Source: an uncultured Prevotellaceae bacterium (GTDB lineage Bacteria; Bacteroidota; Bacteroidia; Bacteroidales; Bacteroidaceae). From it: a stretch of DNA of 5,101 bases. This document shows positions 1 to 5,101 of this stretch, piece by piece; position 1 is the first letter of the stretch; each line of letters opens with the position of its first letter. The stretch is from assembly GCA_937893145.1 (NCBI GenBank), contig CALBJW010000196.1:1-5101 (forward strand). Direction: 5' to 3'. The position numbers and the translations under genes are program-made. The notes under the pieces were generated by a model. It was not told where the DNA came from and searched no databases. It worked only from the letters and a program-made list of their open reading frames with translations.

Positions 1-571
1 AATAGAGTTTATTGATATAATCAAGAGTTCGTCCGTATGTACCTTGCGAACCACCACCCATCTTGCTGTAGATGTCAACAACATAGCGAGCTGTTTCCAT
101 CTTGGTGCCATTTGGAAAATGTACCCAGTTTCTATCTGCAAGTGTGGGAACCGTGGTAATGATTCCGCTCTGTGATATACCACCTTGGTCAGAAGCAAGG
201 AATCCATTGCTCGAACCTGACGTTCCGCTTGTGCTGGAACCTGTACCTGTTGATGTGCTTCCTCCTGAGACGCTTCCGTCAACGCCAAAGAATTGTGGCA
301 AAGCAAGGGAAAGGCAGACAAAGGTCAGAGCACTTCCTGCTGTCATGGAGATTCGCTTGGCTGTATTCTGAGGATTGGTCTGCATCGTGTAATACACCGC
401 AACTGCACCCACAACGGCAATAATGGCTGCTATGGCATAGCACAAAGCACGCACATAGGGCATGTAGGTAACAACACCATCTGCTGCATCACTGATACCA
501 GAGGTTCCAGTATCAGCGAATGCAACAGCGGTGGTCAGAATGCTTATGGCGAATAAGAATATCTTTTTCAT
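1..571 (-). CDS. traE: TraE-like (DUF4134) conjugation pilin-like membrane protein with C-terminal extension, partial
   Basis: The start is ATG at 571; 190 codons are visible and the frame runs off the left edge, so the C-terminus is missing. Residues 1-19 form a signal peptide (Lys-Lys, hydrophobic core, Ala-Phe-Ala before Asp20). Two membrane helices follow at about 41-61 and 77-95, separated by a short polar loop (QTNPQNTAKR). The pattern CYAIAAIIAVVGAVAVYY, polar loop, then a second helix ending in FFG matches the DUF4134/TraE family of Bacteroidales conjugative elements such as CTnDOT, thought to be a VirB2-like small inner-membrane component of the mating channel. That family normally ends soon after the second helix. 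Here a Ser/Gly/Thr-rich linker (about 99-123) leads into at least 67 more ordered-looking residues of unknown kind. It begins 13 bases after the preceding frame's stop. Family assignment is firm; the extension's role is unknown. Confidence 0.85.
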   Translation of the reverse strand, partial: MKKIFLFAISILTTAVAFADTGTSGISDAADGVVTYMPYVRALCYAIAAIIAVVGAVAVYYTMQTNPQNTAKRISMTAGSALTFVCLSLALPQFFGVDGSVSGGSTSTGTGSSTSGTSGSSNGFLASDQGGISQSGIITTVPTLADRNWVHFPNGTKMETARYVVDIYSKMGGGSQGTYGRTLDYINKLY

Positions 572-861
572 CAGTTTGTTACTTTTAGAGATTAAGTTGG
601 CTAAGAATTTGTTCCCTGGTCTGCTCGATGGCGTTATGGTATACTTCCATCTGCTTTGGGAAGTATTCTTCAAGCCATTCGTCTTTTTCGATGTTGTCGT
701 TTATGAACTTTATAGCGAGCTGTCTGTCTATCTCAATGGCTGCTTCTCCCTTCTCAGAGTTGTTGAACCATGCCTTTGTCCACCATCGGATGCCTGAACG
801 GTCTGGATAGACGCTGACAATTCTCGGTATGTCGAAACTCTGAATGTCGAAGTCAAGTTCT

Positions 862-890
862 GCCAGTGGATCAATGAGTCCGCTACTGGC
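862..890 (-). repeat. Inverted repeat (possible RNA hairpin) 17 bases downstream of the slippery run
   Basis: The arms GCCAGT (862-867 on the plus strand) and ACTGGC (885-890) are perfect complements. Inside them GGA (868-870) can pair with TCC (879-881), leaving a 3-base bulge and an 8-base loop. On the mRNA the hairpin begins 17 bases after the slippery heptamer, directly after the incoming-frame TAG. That is further than the roughly 5-9 bases usual for frameshift stimulators, so a stimulatory role is doubtful. Confidence 0.3.
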
Positions 891-907
891 TATTGCCCTG
901 TCTTGTG

Positions 908-918
908 CTTTTTTTTTT
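908..918 (-). other. A10 run containing an in-phase A AAA AAG slippery heptamer
   Basis: Ten A residues on the coding strand (909-918) are followed by G at 908. In the incoming frame the codons are GAA AAA AAA AAG, so the last seven bases form A AAA AAG in exactly the phase used for -1 frameshifting by E. coli dnaX and many IS3-family elements. Slipping back one base moves reading from the 53-codon frame into the 107-codon downstream frame at GCA (908-906). A run this long also promotes RNA polymerase slippage, and one added A gives the same frame. No strong Shine-Dalgarno-like enhancer was seen just upstream. A simple one-base deletion or sequencing error would look the same. Confidence 0.6.
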
Positions 919-1102
919 CGAGCGCACTCATGGATGACAGGAATATCTGATGACGCAGAGCCATGTAGTTGAGGAAGTCACCAATCAGAAGATTCTGAAC
1001 CTTCTCTGCCAAGGGTAGGCTTCTTGCTCCCATACCAAGAGGATTAGCCATGCTTGGCAAGGTCTCGTAGAAGTAGTTCTTCGTGTGCTGGGGCAGCGAT
1101 CG

Positions 1103-1771
1103 TTACAAACAGAGCACTGTTCCTGAGGAAGCCAAGAGTGCAGACATCGTGAAGATGTTTCTCAATGCCTGTTCAGTATGCTCAGGAACCATATACAAGC
1201 CTTCCTGCATATCTGAGAGGTACGTGGGAAGGAATCGCATCATGAGATCTTCTATTTCCCTCTGGTCTTTGTCATAGATGGTGTGTACGTCCATGTCGAT
1301 GGTTACGAACTCTGGCATACCGACCTTGCCTTGCTTCTCGACGGCTTTGAGATTACCGTATAGCATAGTAAGGAACTCCAGAGGGTTCAACTCCTGACCC
1401 TTGAACTTTACCTCAATATGTAGCAGATTGGCAGAAACAGCTACAACCTGACCAGCCTTTACTGCCTGTCCGTAGTTGACGAAGACATTACTGAGGTGTC
1501 CATAATTGACCTCATAATCACCGTAGCGGATAATCTGGTAGATGCCATGAACGGAGTCATTGCCCATACCTGTGACCTTGCCGGTGGCTATGGCAGAAAG
1601 CATATAGTGAGGGGCGTTGAAGTCAACTCCATGATGGAAAAAGACTTCTCCAGTCTTGGGATGCTTCTGCTTTCCGTAGCCAAGTTTCATCTCCACATCT
1701 TTGTCTCGCTCCTCAAATGGCATACAGTAGCCACTATCTGAATGGAGCATCATATCTTGCGTGAATTGCAT
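1103..1771 (-). CDS. M23-peptidase-like (LytM fold) protein, probably catalytically impaired
   Basis: A 222-residue frame starts at ATG 1771, 27 bases after the previous stop. M23 landmarks are present: HHGVDF (His46, Asp50; the HxGxD zinc motif), YGHLS (His92) and LLHIEV (His118, zinc ligand of the usual HxH). In the HxH motif the first position is Leu116 rather than His, and the Gly-rich loop before it is several residues shorter than normal. By comparison with LytM, the zinc ligands and one catalytic His remain while the second catalytic His is lost, so peptidoglycan hydrolysis is doubtful; a structural or binding role is possible. No signal peptide or membrane helix is visible, unusual for a wall hydrolase. 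Residues from about 150 form an unrecognised C-terminal domain. The final 20 or so residues are uncertain: reading stays open past the UAA in the same frame, suggesting a nonsense lesion in a once longer protein. Confidence 0.75.
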   Translation of the reverse strand: MQFTQDMMLHSDSGYCMPFEERDKDVEMKLGYGKQKHPKTGEVFFHHGVDFNAPHYMLSAIATGKVTGMGNDSVHGIYQIIRYGDYEVNYGHLSNVFVNYGQAVKAGQVVAVSANLLHIEVKFKGQELNPLEFLTMLYGNLKAVEKQGKVGMPEFVTIDMDVHTIYDKDQREIEDLMMRFLPTYLSDMQEGLYMVPEHTEQALRNIFTMSALLASSGTVLCL

Positions 1772-1798
1772 AATGTTATATCTTTGTTATATAGTTAT

Positions 1799-2467
1799 TT
1801 ATCGTCGCATTCCTCCACCATTACTTTGTGCTTGTTCTGGTGTTGTCTGTGCAAGCTGTGGCTGTGCCTGACGCTGACCTCCGAGCACCTGGCTCATATT
1901 GGCATTGTTGCCAATCATCATCATTCCAAGAACTGCTCCTGCAATCTTGCCGAGCCATCCGAATCGACCGAAAACTAGTAGAGCACTCACAACCAAACCG
2001 ACAAGACTGAGTCCTGAGACATTGCCTTGACCGAGGTTGCTGAAGAAGTTGCCAAACATATCTCCACCGTTGCCAGAGAAGATGCCTCTGAGGAAGTTCG
2101 ACATACCGCTCCACTTGCTATCTACATTGGTAATGGCGTTGCTTACGTTGTCAGAGAGGTTGCCTACTGACTCTTTCAGCTCCTTGACTCCATCAGCTAC
2201 GCCTCCTATGGTATCACTGACCTTTTCCGTTGCTTCTTCACCAATGACAGCATCGCTGACAATGCCAACGACGCTTTTGTCTGTGGTGAGCTTCTGCCAA
2301 CCAATGTATGCAGCTCCACCTCCAACTACAGCTGTCTTTGTTGCAGTACCCATGTTCCTGAGTGTAGTGGCAGGATGGATGATTGCCTTACCTGCTGAGC
2401 CTATTGTGGCTTTGGCGGCATTGCCTCCAAGCCTGAATGTTGCTTTCAAAAATGAGCCCCAACCCAT
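1799..2467 (-). CDS. Gly/Ala-rich integral membrane protein of unknown function
   Basis: This 222-residue protein starts at ATG 2467, 41 bases after the upstream stop. I do not recognise a family. The N-terminal 60 residues are basic, Gly/Ala/Thr-rich and amphipathic, with a possible short membrane segment near 44-57. Residues about 65-115 are an amphipathic, Val/Asp/Ser-rich helical stretch with heptad-like spacing. A Gly/Asn/Phe-rich segment (about 126-152) precedes two adjacent hydrophobic helices at about 152-167 and 171-187, joined by a short turn (GRFGW). The tail (194-215) is rich in Gln and Pro and likely disordered. Position between exported helical proteins and the M23-like and TraE-like genes suggests an envelope component of the mating apparatus. 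This is inference from context only. It has no classical cleaved signal peptide. Confidence 0.8.
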   Translation of the reverse strand: MGWGSFLKATFRLGGNAAKATIGSAGKAIIHPATTLRNMGTATKTAVVGGGAAYIGWQKLTTDKSVVGIVSDAVIGEEATEKVSDTIGGVADGVKELKESVGNLSDNVSNAITNVDSKWSGMSNFLRGIFSGNGGDMFGNFFSNLGQGNVSGLSLVGLVVSALLVFGRFGWLGKIAGAVLGMMMIGNNANMSQVLGGQRQAQPQLAQTTPEQAQSNGGGMRR

Positions 2468-2508
2468 TGCTTTATCTTTTTAGTGTTAATACTCTGTTAT
2501 ACTTTTGT

Positions 2509-3195
2509 TTATCTCTTGCCGTTTCGCTTCCAACGTTCCATACATTGCTGTGTAATAGATGCCTTATCTGCTCCTTCGCGAGCATTGTAATCTATCTCAG
2601 CCCAAACGTCTGCCAGTGAGGTGTATTTGACGGCTCTGGTCAGTCGCCTTAACTTTTGGTTCATTAGTTTAAGCTTCGGTCTGATGCCAAAGACTATCTC
2701 TATACGTTCCTTCTCAGTCATCTTGGTATCGGAGAGGCAGACTTGCCTGACATCATTCACAATATCCACACTGTTCATGATGATCTCCCGATAAATCTTA
2801 TTCCTGTTGGAAGAGAGTGCTACTGCCAAGGCATTACTTGGATGAGCACTGAGCTGATCTGAGAACGAACCGAGGTTCTCAACCATCTTATCTATCTCAT
2901 GATAGAAACCGTAAATCTGAGCTGCATAGGCTATGATGCTATGGAACTGGTCGAGATAGTTATTGAACTCCTTTTGAAGGTTGGTAGTTCCTTCGACCTC
3001 TTCCTTTATCCAGATGTGACCTGTTGTTTCAAGCAGCATCATGGCTTCCTGTTGCTTTAACTCTTTCTTCGCTTTGTCCGTATAGAGAAGGATCATTCCT
3101 GCAAGCGTTGGGTCTTGTCCCTGGGCATGAAGGAATCCTGATTTACAGAAGGGAAGTGATAAGACCAGAGTCAATATGAGAAGAATACGCTTCAT
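2509..3195 (-). CDS. Exported alpha-helical conjugation protein, second of a tandem paralogous pair
   Basis: This 228-residue protein starts at ATG 3195, 14 bases after the upstream gene's stop, with no clear Shine-Dalgarno site. Residues 1-24 form a signal peptide (Met-Lys-Arg, Leu/Ile-rich core, cleavage likely after Leu-His-Ala before Gln25). The mature part is almost all predicted helix, with many Lys, Glu and Gln. Its C-terminal third contains KLRRLTRAVKYTSLADVWAE, and a later CMERWKRN. The upstream protein has the same arrangement at its own C-terminus (KLTRLCLSIKIYTMADMWQN and MGRWRR), so the two look like diverged copies. Position, export and helical content recall the VirB5-like or TraI-type periplasmic proteins of Bacteroidales conjugation systems, but no diagnostic motif was recognised, so function is inferred. 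The product probably sits in the periplasm. Confidence 0.85.
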   Translation of the reverse strand: MKRILLILTLVLSLPFCKSGFLHAQGQDPTLAGMILLYTDKAKKELKQQEAMMLLETTGHIWIKEEVEGTTNLQKEFNNYLDQFHSIIAYAAQIYGFYHEIDKMVENLGSFSDQLSAHPSNALAVALSSNRNKIYREIIMNSVDIVNDVRQVCLSDTKMTEKERIEIVFGIRPKLKLMNQKLRRLTRAVKYTSLADVWAEIDYNAREGADKASITQQCMERWKRNGKR

Positions 3196-3209
3196 ACTCT
3201 ATAACTGAT

Positions 3210-3962
3210 TTATGGTGTTACTAAACTCGCACATCTACGCCATCTGCCCATTGCCTGATTCGCTATCTCGCCATTACTTCTGTCAATCATTCCTGCAGTG
3301 ACATTCTGCCACATATCTGCCATTGTGTAGATTTTAATACTTAGACAGAGGCGAGTCAGTTTTTTGTTGAAGGCATCAAGTCTGTCATTGAGTGCCCAAA
3401 GAGTCTTGCTTCGCTCTGCTCCAGTAAGCATATTCTCGTTTCCTCCCTTCGCAACGGCATCCTTCAATGTGGTATACACCGTGATGAGTTCTGTTGCTGT
3501 CTCGATATATAGGTTATTGAGACTGGCAGTTGCAACGATTCCTTGTGGGTTCTGAGCGATGGCTTTCTTCAGATTACAGAGGTTGATGAAGAGTCTTACC
3601 CCATCATCATAGAGTGATGTACATGCCTTCAACGTGGAAGCATAGCCTTCTGCAGTCTTCAGATATGAGTTGTACTTGCGTTCCCACTCATGAATCTTGG
3701 TGAACTCTGCGGCTATGGTGTTCTGGAAGAGGGCAGTCTTCTGCTGATCCGTTATCTGATGCTTGATTTGGGCATTGATAAGCTCGTTACCTTCTGCCAA
3801 TGCAACATATTCCAAAGGGTTGCTTGATGCTATCTGTGCATGACTCTTTCCTGCAAACAGGAAAAGAGCAAGGGCTATTGCAGCGACAATCATCCAACGG
3901 CTATCGTAGTTTCCGAAGCCATTGAAGTGTATTGTGGGTTTGTTAGCGGTTTGTGATTTCAT
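3210..3962 (-). CDS. Exported alpha-helical conjugation protein, first of a tandem paralogous pair
   Basis: This 250-residue protein starts at ATG 3962, inside the last codons of the PH-domain gene (20-base overlap). A purine-rich AAGGAAAGGAG just upstream supports this start; Met24 is a possible internal alternative. A polar 22-residue N-terminal extension precedes a hydrophobic core (about 24-37) and a likely cleavage site after Ser-His-Ala, before Gln43, so it is either secreted with a long n-region or membrane-anchored. The mature part is helical, with a Cys at 114, 129 and 206. The C-terminus shares a module with the downstream protein: KLTRL, then Tyr-Thr-Met-Ala-Asp-Met-Trp, then MGRWRR. 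A VirB5-like or TraI-like periplasmic role in the mating channel fits the context but is not proven by any motif. Confidence 0.85.
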   Translation of the reverse strand: MKSQTANKPTIHFNGFGNYDSRWMIVAAIALALFLFAGKSHAQIASSNPLEYVALAEGNELINAQIKHQITDQQKTALFQNTIAAEFTKIHEWERKYNSYLKTAEGYASTLKACTSLYDDGVRLFINLCNLKKAIAQNPQGIVATASLNNLYIETATELITVYTTLKDAVAKGGNENMLTGAERSKTLWALNDRLDAFNKKLTRLCLSIKIYTMADMWQNVTAGMIDRSNGEIANQAMGRWRRCASLVTP

Positions 3963-4434
3963 ATACTCCTTTCCTTAATTTATTGTATTCTACTCGTTCA
4001 CGGATTAGAGCAACCACATCGAGACGTTCCTTGATACCGTATATGTCAAGCTTTGGATTAGTTCTGTCACCGCTGTAAATGCTGACTGTCTTTAACCCGA
4101 ACATCTGTTCAAGAATGTCTCTGCTCTCACAGAAGTCAACGATACGGTATAGTTCTATGTAGTCACTTGTTCTTTTGAGTACTCCATGCTGGATAATCAG
4201 TTGTTCACTCGTGATGATGAATCTTAGTTTGCTGAGATATAGGCATCCATAGAGAACGATGGAGGCTGTAAACGCTCCAAGTATCATGAATGGTGTCTTG
4301 TAGGTGATGGAGTCATGACCGGCAACGAGGAACAATACCAGGGTGACAAGGCACATGAAGCCTTGCGATATGACAAACTGAGCCCAGTGTGGACGCAGAG
4401 TGATGATATTGAAACGTCTGATTTGTGGTTGCAT
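3943..4434 (-). CDS. Two-helix membrane protein with bacterial PH-like (bPH2/DUF304-type) domain
   Basis: The chosen start is ATG 4434, giving 163 residues, because AGGAG lies 8 bases upstream and the upstream gene stops 4 bases before; an in-frame ATG at 4455 would lie inside that gene. Two hydrophobic helices at about 20-38 and 48-67 are followed by a cytoplasmic domain (about 69-150) with the typical bPH2 signature: LRFIITSEQLIIQHGVLKRT, then an ELYRIVDF strand, a helix-to-strand turn LEQMFGLKTVSIYSGD, and LDIYGIKE. Such proteins anchor a PH-like fold at the inner membrane, and their ligands are mostly unknown. It overlaps the next gene by 20 bases, implying translational coupling with the exported helical protein. 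A role in assembling or anchoring the transfer machinery is inferred from the neighbourhood only. Confidence 0.85.
   Translation of the reverse strand: MQPQIRRFNIITLRPHWAQFVISQGFMCLVTLVLFLVAGHDSITYKTPFMILGAFTASIVLYGCLYLSKLRFIITSEQLIIQHGVLKRTSDYIELYRIVDFCESRDILEQMFGLKTVSIYSGDRTNPKLDIYGIKERLDVVALIRERVEYNKLRKGVYEITNR
3966..3976 (-). promoter_or_regulatory. Purine-rich ribosome binding site for the first exported helical protein
   Basis: AAGGAAAGGAG precedes ATG 3962. It holds two possible anti-16S matches: AAGGA ends 9 bases before the start and AAAGGAG ends 3 bases before it. It sits inside the 3' end of the PH-domain gene and supports the long N-terminus of the protein. Most other genes here lack such a site. 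Confidence 0.5.
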
Positions 4435-4438
4435 AGTG

Positions 4439-5101
4439 TTATCTCCTGAATCCATGATGTTTTTCCTTCTCGTTTTCTTCGACCTCTTCCAGTTCCTCTA
4501 CAGTCAAGTCAATACCGCTTTCATCATCAAAGGCTGTCTCAATAAGGTCAACAAGTGAATGCTGATCTTTGCCTAACAACTCATCATTGAAGTCCTTATA
4601 GCCCTCAGATGGTTCCTCTCTGATGATTTTTATATCTCGATTCTCAACTTTCGAGGCTATGTCCCTGAAGTTCTTTTCAAACTGCCTCCCTGCCATATCA
4701 TTATCAAAACCTAAATGGAAGATGGCGTTTGGGGCATTCTTGATAAGACCATCCATCTGTCCGTAAGAGGGATTTCCTCCAGTAGAAACATAGACAGCTG
4801 ATTTCAGGTGCTCTTTCTCCTTATTGTCGAGCTGGCTCTCTTTGGAAGTAAGCATCTGATAGAAAGCCATAGCATCGTAGGCACTCTCAAAGACGAAAAC
4901 ACGCTTTGCTTCGCTCAGAATAGTATTTCGTGGGCTTGTTATCCACATACCTTCACTGGCATTACTACCTCGTGCCATGCCTTTATATGATGTGCCGTCC
5001 TTCTGCTTCAAGCCTCTCTGCTCCAGTCCTACAATACCGATTTTATTGGGTATGTGCATCGGAAAAGACAGATTTGAGTATGTCTTGCCATTGCTTCCTT
5101 G
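4439..5101 (-). CDS. Toprim-domain DNA-processing protein (DUF3991/Toprim type), N-terminus missing
   Basis: Of this protein, 220 residues are visible; the frame is open to the right edge, so ATG 5059 is internal and the true start is outside. Visible residues 11-22 (LSFPMHIPNKIG, then IVGLEQRG) resemble the end of the DUF3991 region that precedes Toprim in plasmid primase-like and mobilisation-associated proteins. The Toprim core shows VFVFES (Glu72) and GFDNDMAG (Asp133 and Asp135), the metal-binding acidic residues, plus YKDFNDELL near 168-176, similar to the KDWND motif of such proteins. A strongly acidic tail (EELEEVEENEKEK) ends the protein. Toprim folds bind Mg2+ and act in primases, topoisomerases and some nucleases; here priming or processing of transferred DNA is likely but inferred. 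Its stop lies 4 bases before the PH gene start. Confidence 0.88.
   Translation of the reverse strand, partial: QGSNGKTYSNLSFPMHIPNKIGIVGLEQRGLKQKDGTSYKGMARGSNASEGMWITSPRNTILSEAKRVFVFESAYDAMAFYQMLTSKESQLDNKEKEHLKSAVYVSTGGNPSYGQMDGLIKNAPNAIFHLGFDNDMAGRQFEKNFRDIASKVENRDIKIIREEPSEGYKDFNDELLGKDQHSLVDLIETAFDDESGIDLTVEELEEVEENEKEKHHGFRR
4442..4447 (-). promoter_or_regulatory. Ribosome binding site (AGGAGA) deciding the PH-domain gene start
   Basis: AGGAGA lies at the end of the Toprim reading frame, with its core 8 bases from ATG 4434. It supports the downstream ATG rather than the in-frame ATG at 4455, and implies coupled translation of the two genes. Confidence 0.6.

Larger units (their letters stand above)
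585..1051 (-). pseudogene. Conjugation-operon protein of unknown function, frame broken at an A10 run
   Basis: I do not recognise the family. From ATG at 1051 the frame encodes 53 residues and stops at TAG (890-892). A poly-A run (909-918) interrupts it. A -1 shift there, or one extra A, joins the first 48 residues to 107 codons ending at TAA (585-587), giving a 155-residue soluble, charged protein with an aromatic patch (RWWTKAWF) and an acidic, helical C-terminus. Coding on both sides is supported by Bacteroidales-like codons, by the lack of a good start codon in the second half, and by its stop lying 13 bases before the TraE start. The 17 codons upstream of 1051 are also open and coding-like in the same frame back to the UAA at 1103, so Met1051 may be internal and this could be the C-terminal part of the M23-like gene. 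It may instead be a functional recoded gene. Confidence 0.6.

Noticed and set aside
1044..1170. Offset minus-strand frame ending at TAA 1044, whose stop overlaps the ATG at 1051
   Set aside because: It has no start codon and its end uses CTA and CGA codons rare in the neighbours, while the other frame reads a plausible KNYFYETLPS stretch. Kept only as a possible sign of compensating indels.
1779..1786. TATCTTTG on the plus strand, matching the Bacteroidales -7 motif TAnnTTTG
   Set aside because: It lies in an A/T-rich gene gap in the antisense direction, with no TTTG at the right distance upstream.
1775..1792. Direct repeat of GTTATAT (two copies, 11 bases apart) before the M23-like gene
   Set aside because: Short, only two copies, in an A/T-rich gap; no link to a known operator.
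2053..2060. TATGTTTG on the minus strand as an internal operon promoter
   Set aside because: It is inside a coding region and lacks a spaced -33 element; most likely chance.
2037..2483. Long plus-strand open frame (148 codons) opposite the Gly/Ala-rich membrane protein gene
   Set aside because: It is a shadow of the minus-strand gene; its residues are a Ser/Pro/Leu-rich mirror of that gene's codons, and its start has no context. The other plus-strand frames are also antisense shadows.
2500..2507. TACTTTTG on the plus strand, another TAnnTTTG match
   Set aside because: Antisense to the operon, no -33 TTTG partner, and expected by chance in an A/T-rich gap.
4435..4455. Upstream ATG at 4455 as the start of the PH-domain gene
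   Set aside because: It would lie inside the Toprim gene and before the AGGAG site; ATG 4434 has the ribosome binding site at proper spacing.

Overview
The window reads as part of the transfer region of a conjugative element (integrative element or plasmid) from a Bacteroidales-type bacterium. The main evidence is a gene at the left edge that matches the Bacteroidetes-restricted DUF4134/TraE family (as in CTnDOT). A Toprim protein of the kind common on Bacteroidales mobile elements lies at the right edge. Codon use (AAC, TAC, TTC, GAC, CTG/CTT rich, few CTA), A/T-rich short gene gaps and mostly absent Shine-Dalgarno sites also fit. Assignment below order level is not possible from the sequence.

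Layout: every supported gene is on the minus strand, so transcription runs right to left as one tight operon. In order: Toprim-domain protein (5101 to 4439, N-terminus outside the window); small two-helix membrane protein with a bacterial PH-like domain (4434 to 3943); two neighbouring exported alpha-helical proteins that look like diverged paralogues (3962 to 3210 and 3195 to 2509); a Gly/Ala-rich membrane protein of unknown function (2467 to 1799); an M23-peptidase-like protein lacking one expected histidine (1771 to 1103); a reading frame broken at an A10 run (1051 to 585); and a TraE/DUF4134 pilin-like protein with an unusual C-terminal extension (571 to 1, C-terminus outside the window). 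Gaps are 51 bases or less, and the PH gene overlaps the next by 20 bases. No rRNA, tRNA, CRISPR, insertion sequence, terminator or convincing promoter is visible. No stretch over 300 bases lacks a gene once the broken frame at 585-1051 is accepted.

How they may work together (inference): TraE-like, M23-like, membrane and exported helical proteins fit a cell-envelope mating channel (type IV secretion), while the Toprim protein would handle DNA. The most interesting part is 585-1105. The sequence after the M23-like stop codon stays open in the same frame and looks coding, then meets an in-phase A AAA AAG slippery heptamer inside an A10 run, after which coding continues in the -1 frame for 107 codons. 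This is either a recoded (frameshifted or slipped) conjugation gene, a decaying gene, or a homopolymer sequence error. Sequence alone cannot decide between them.
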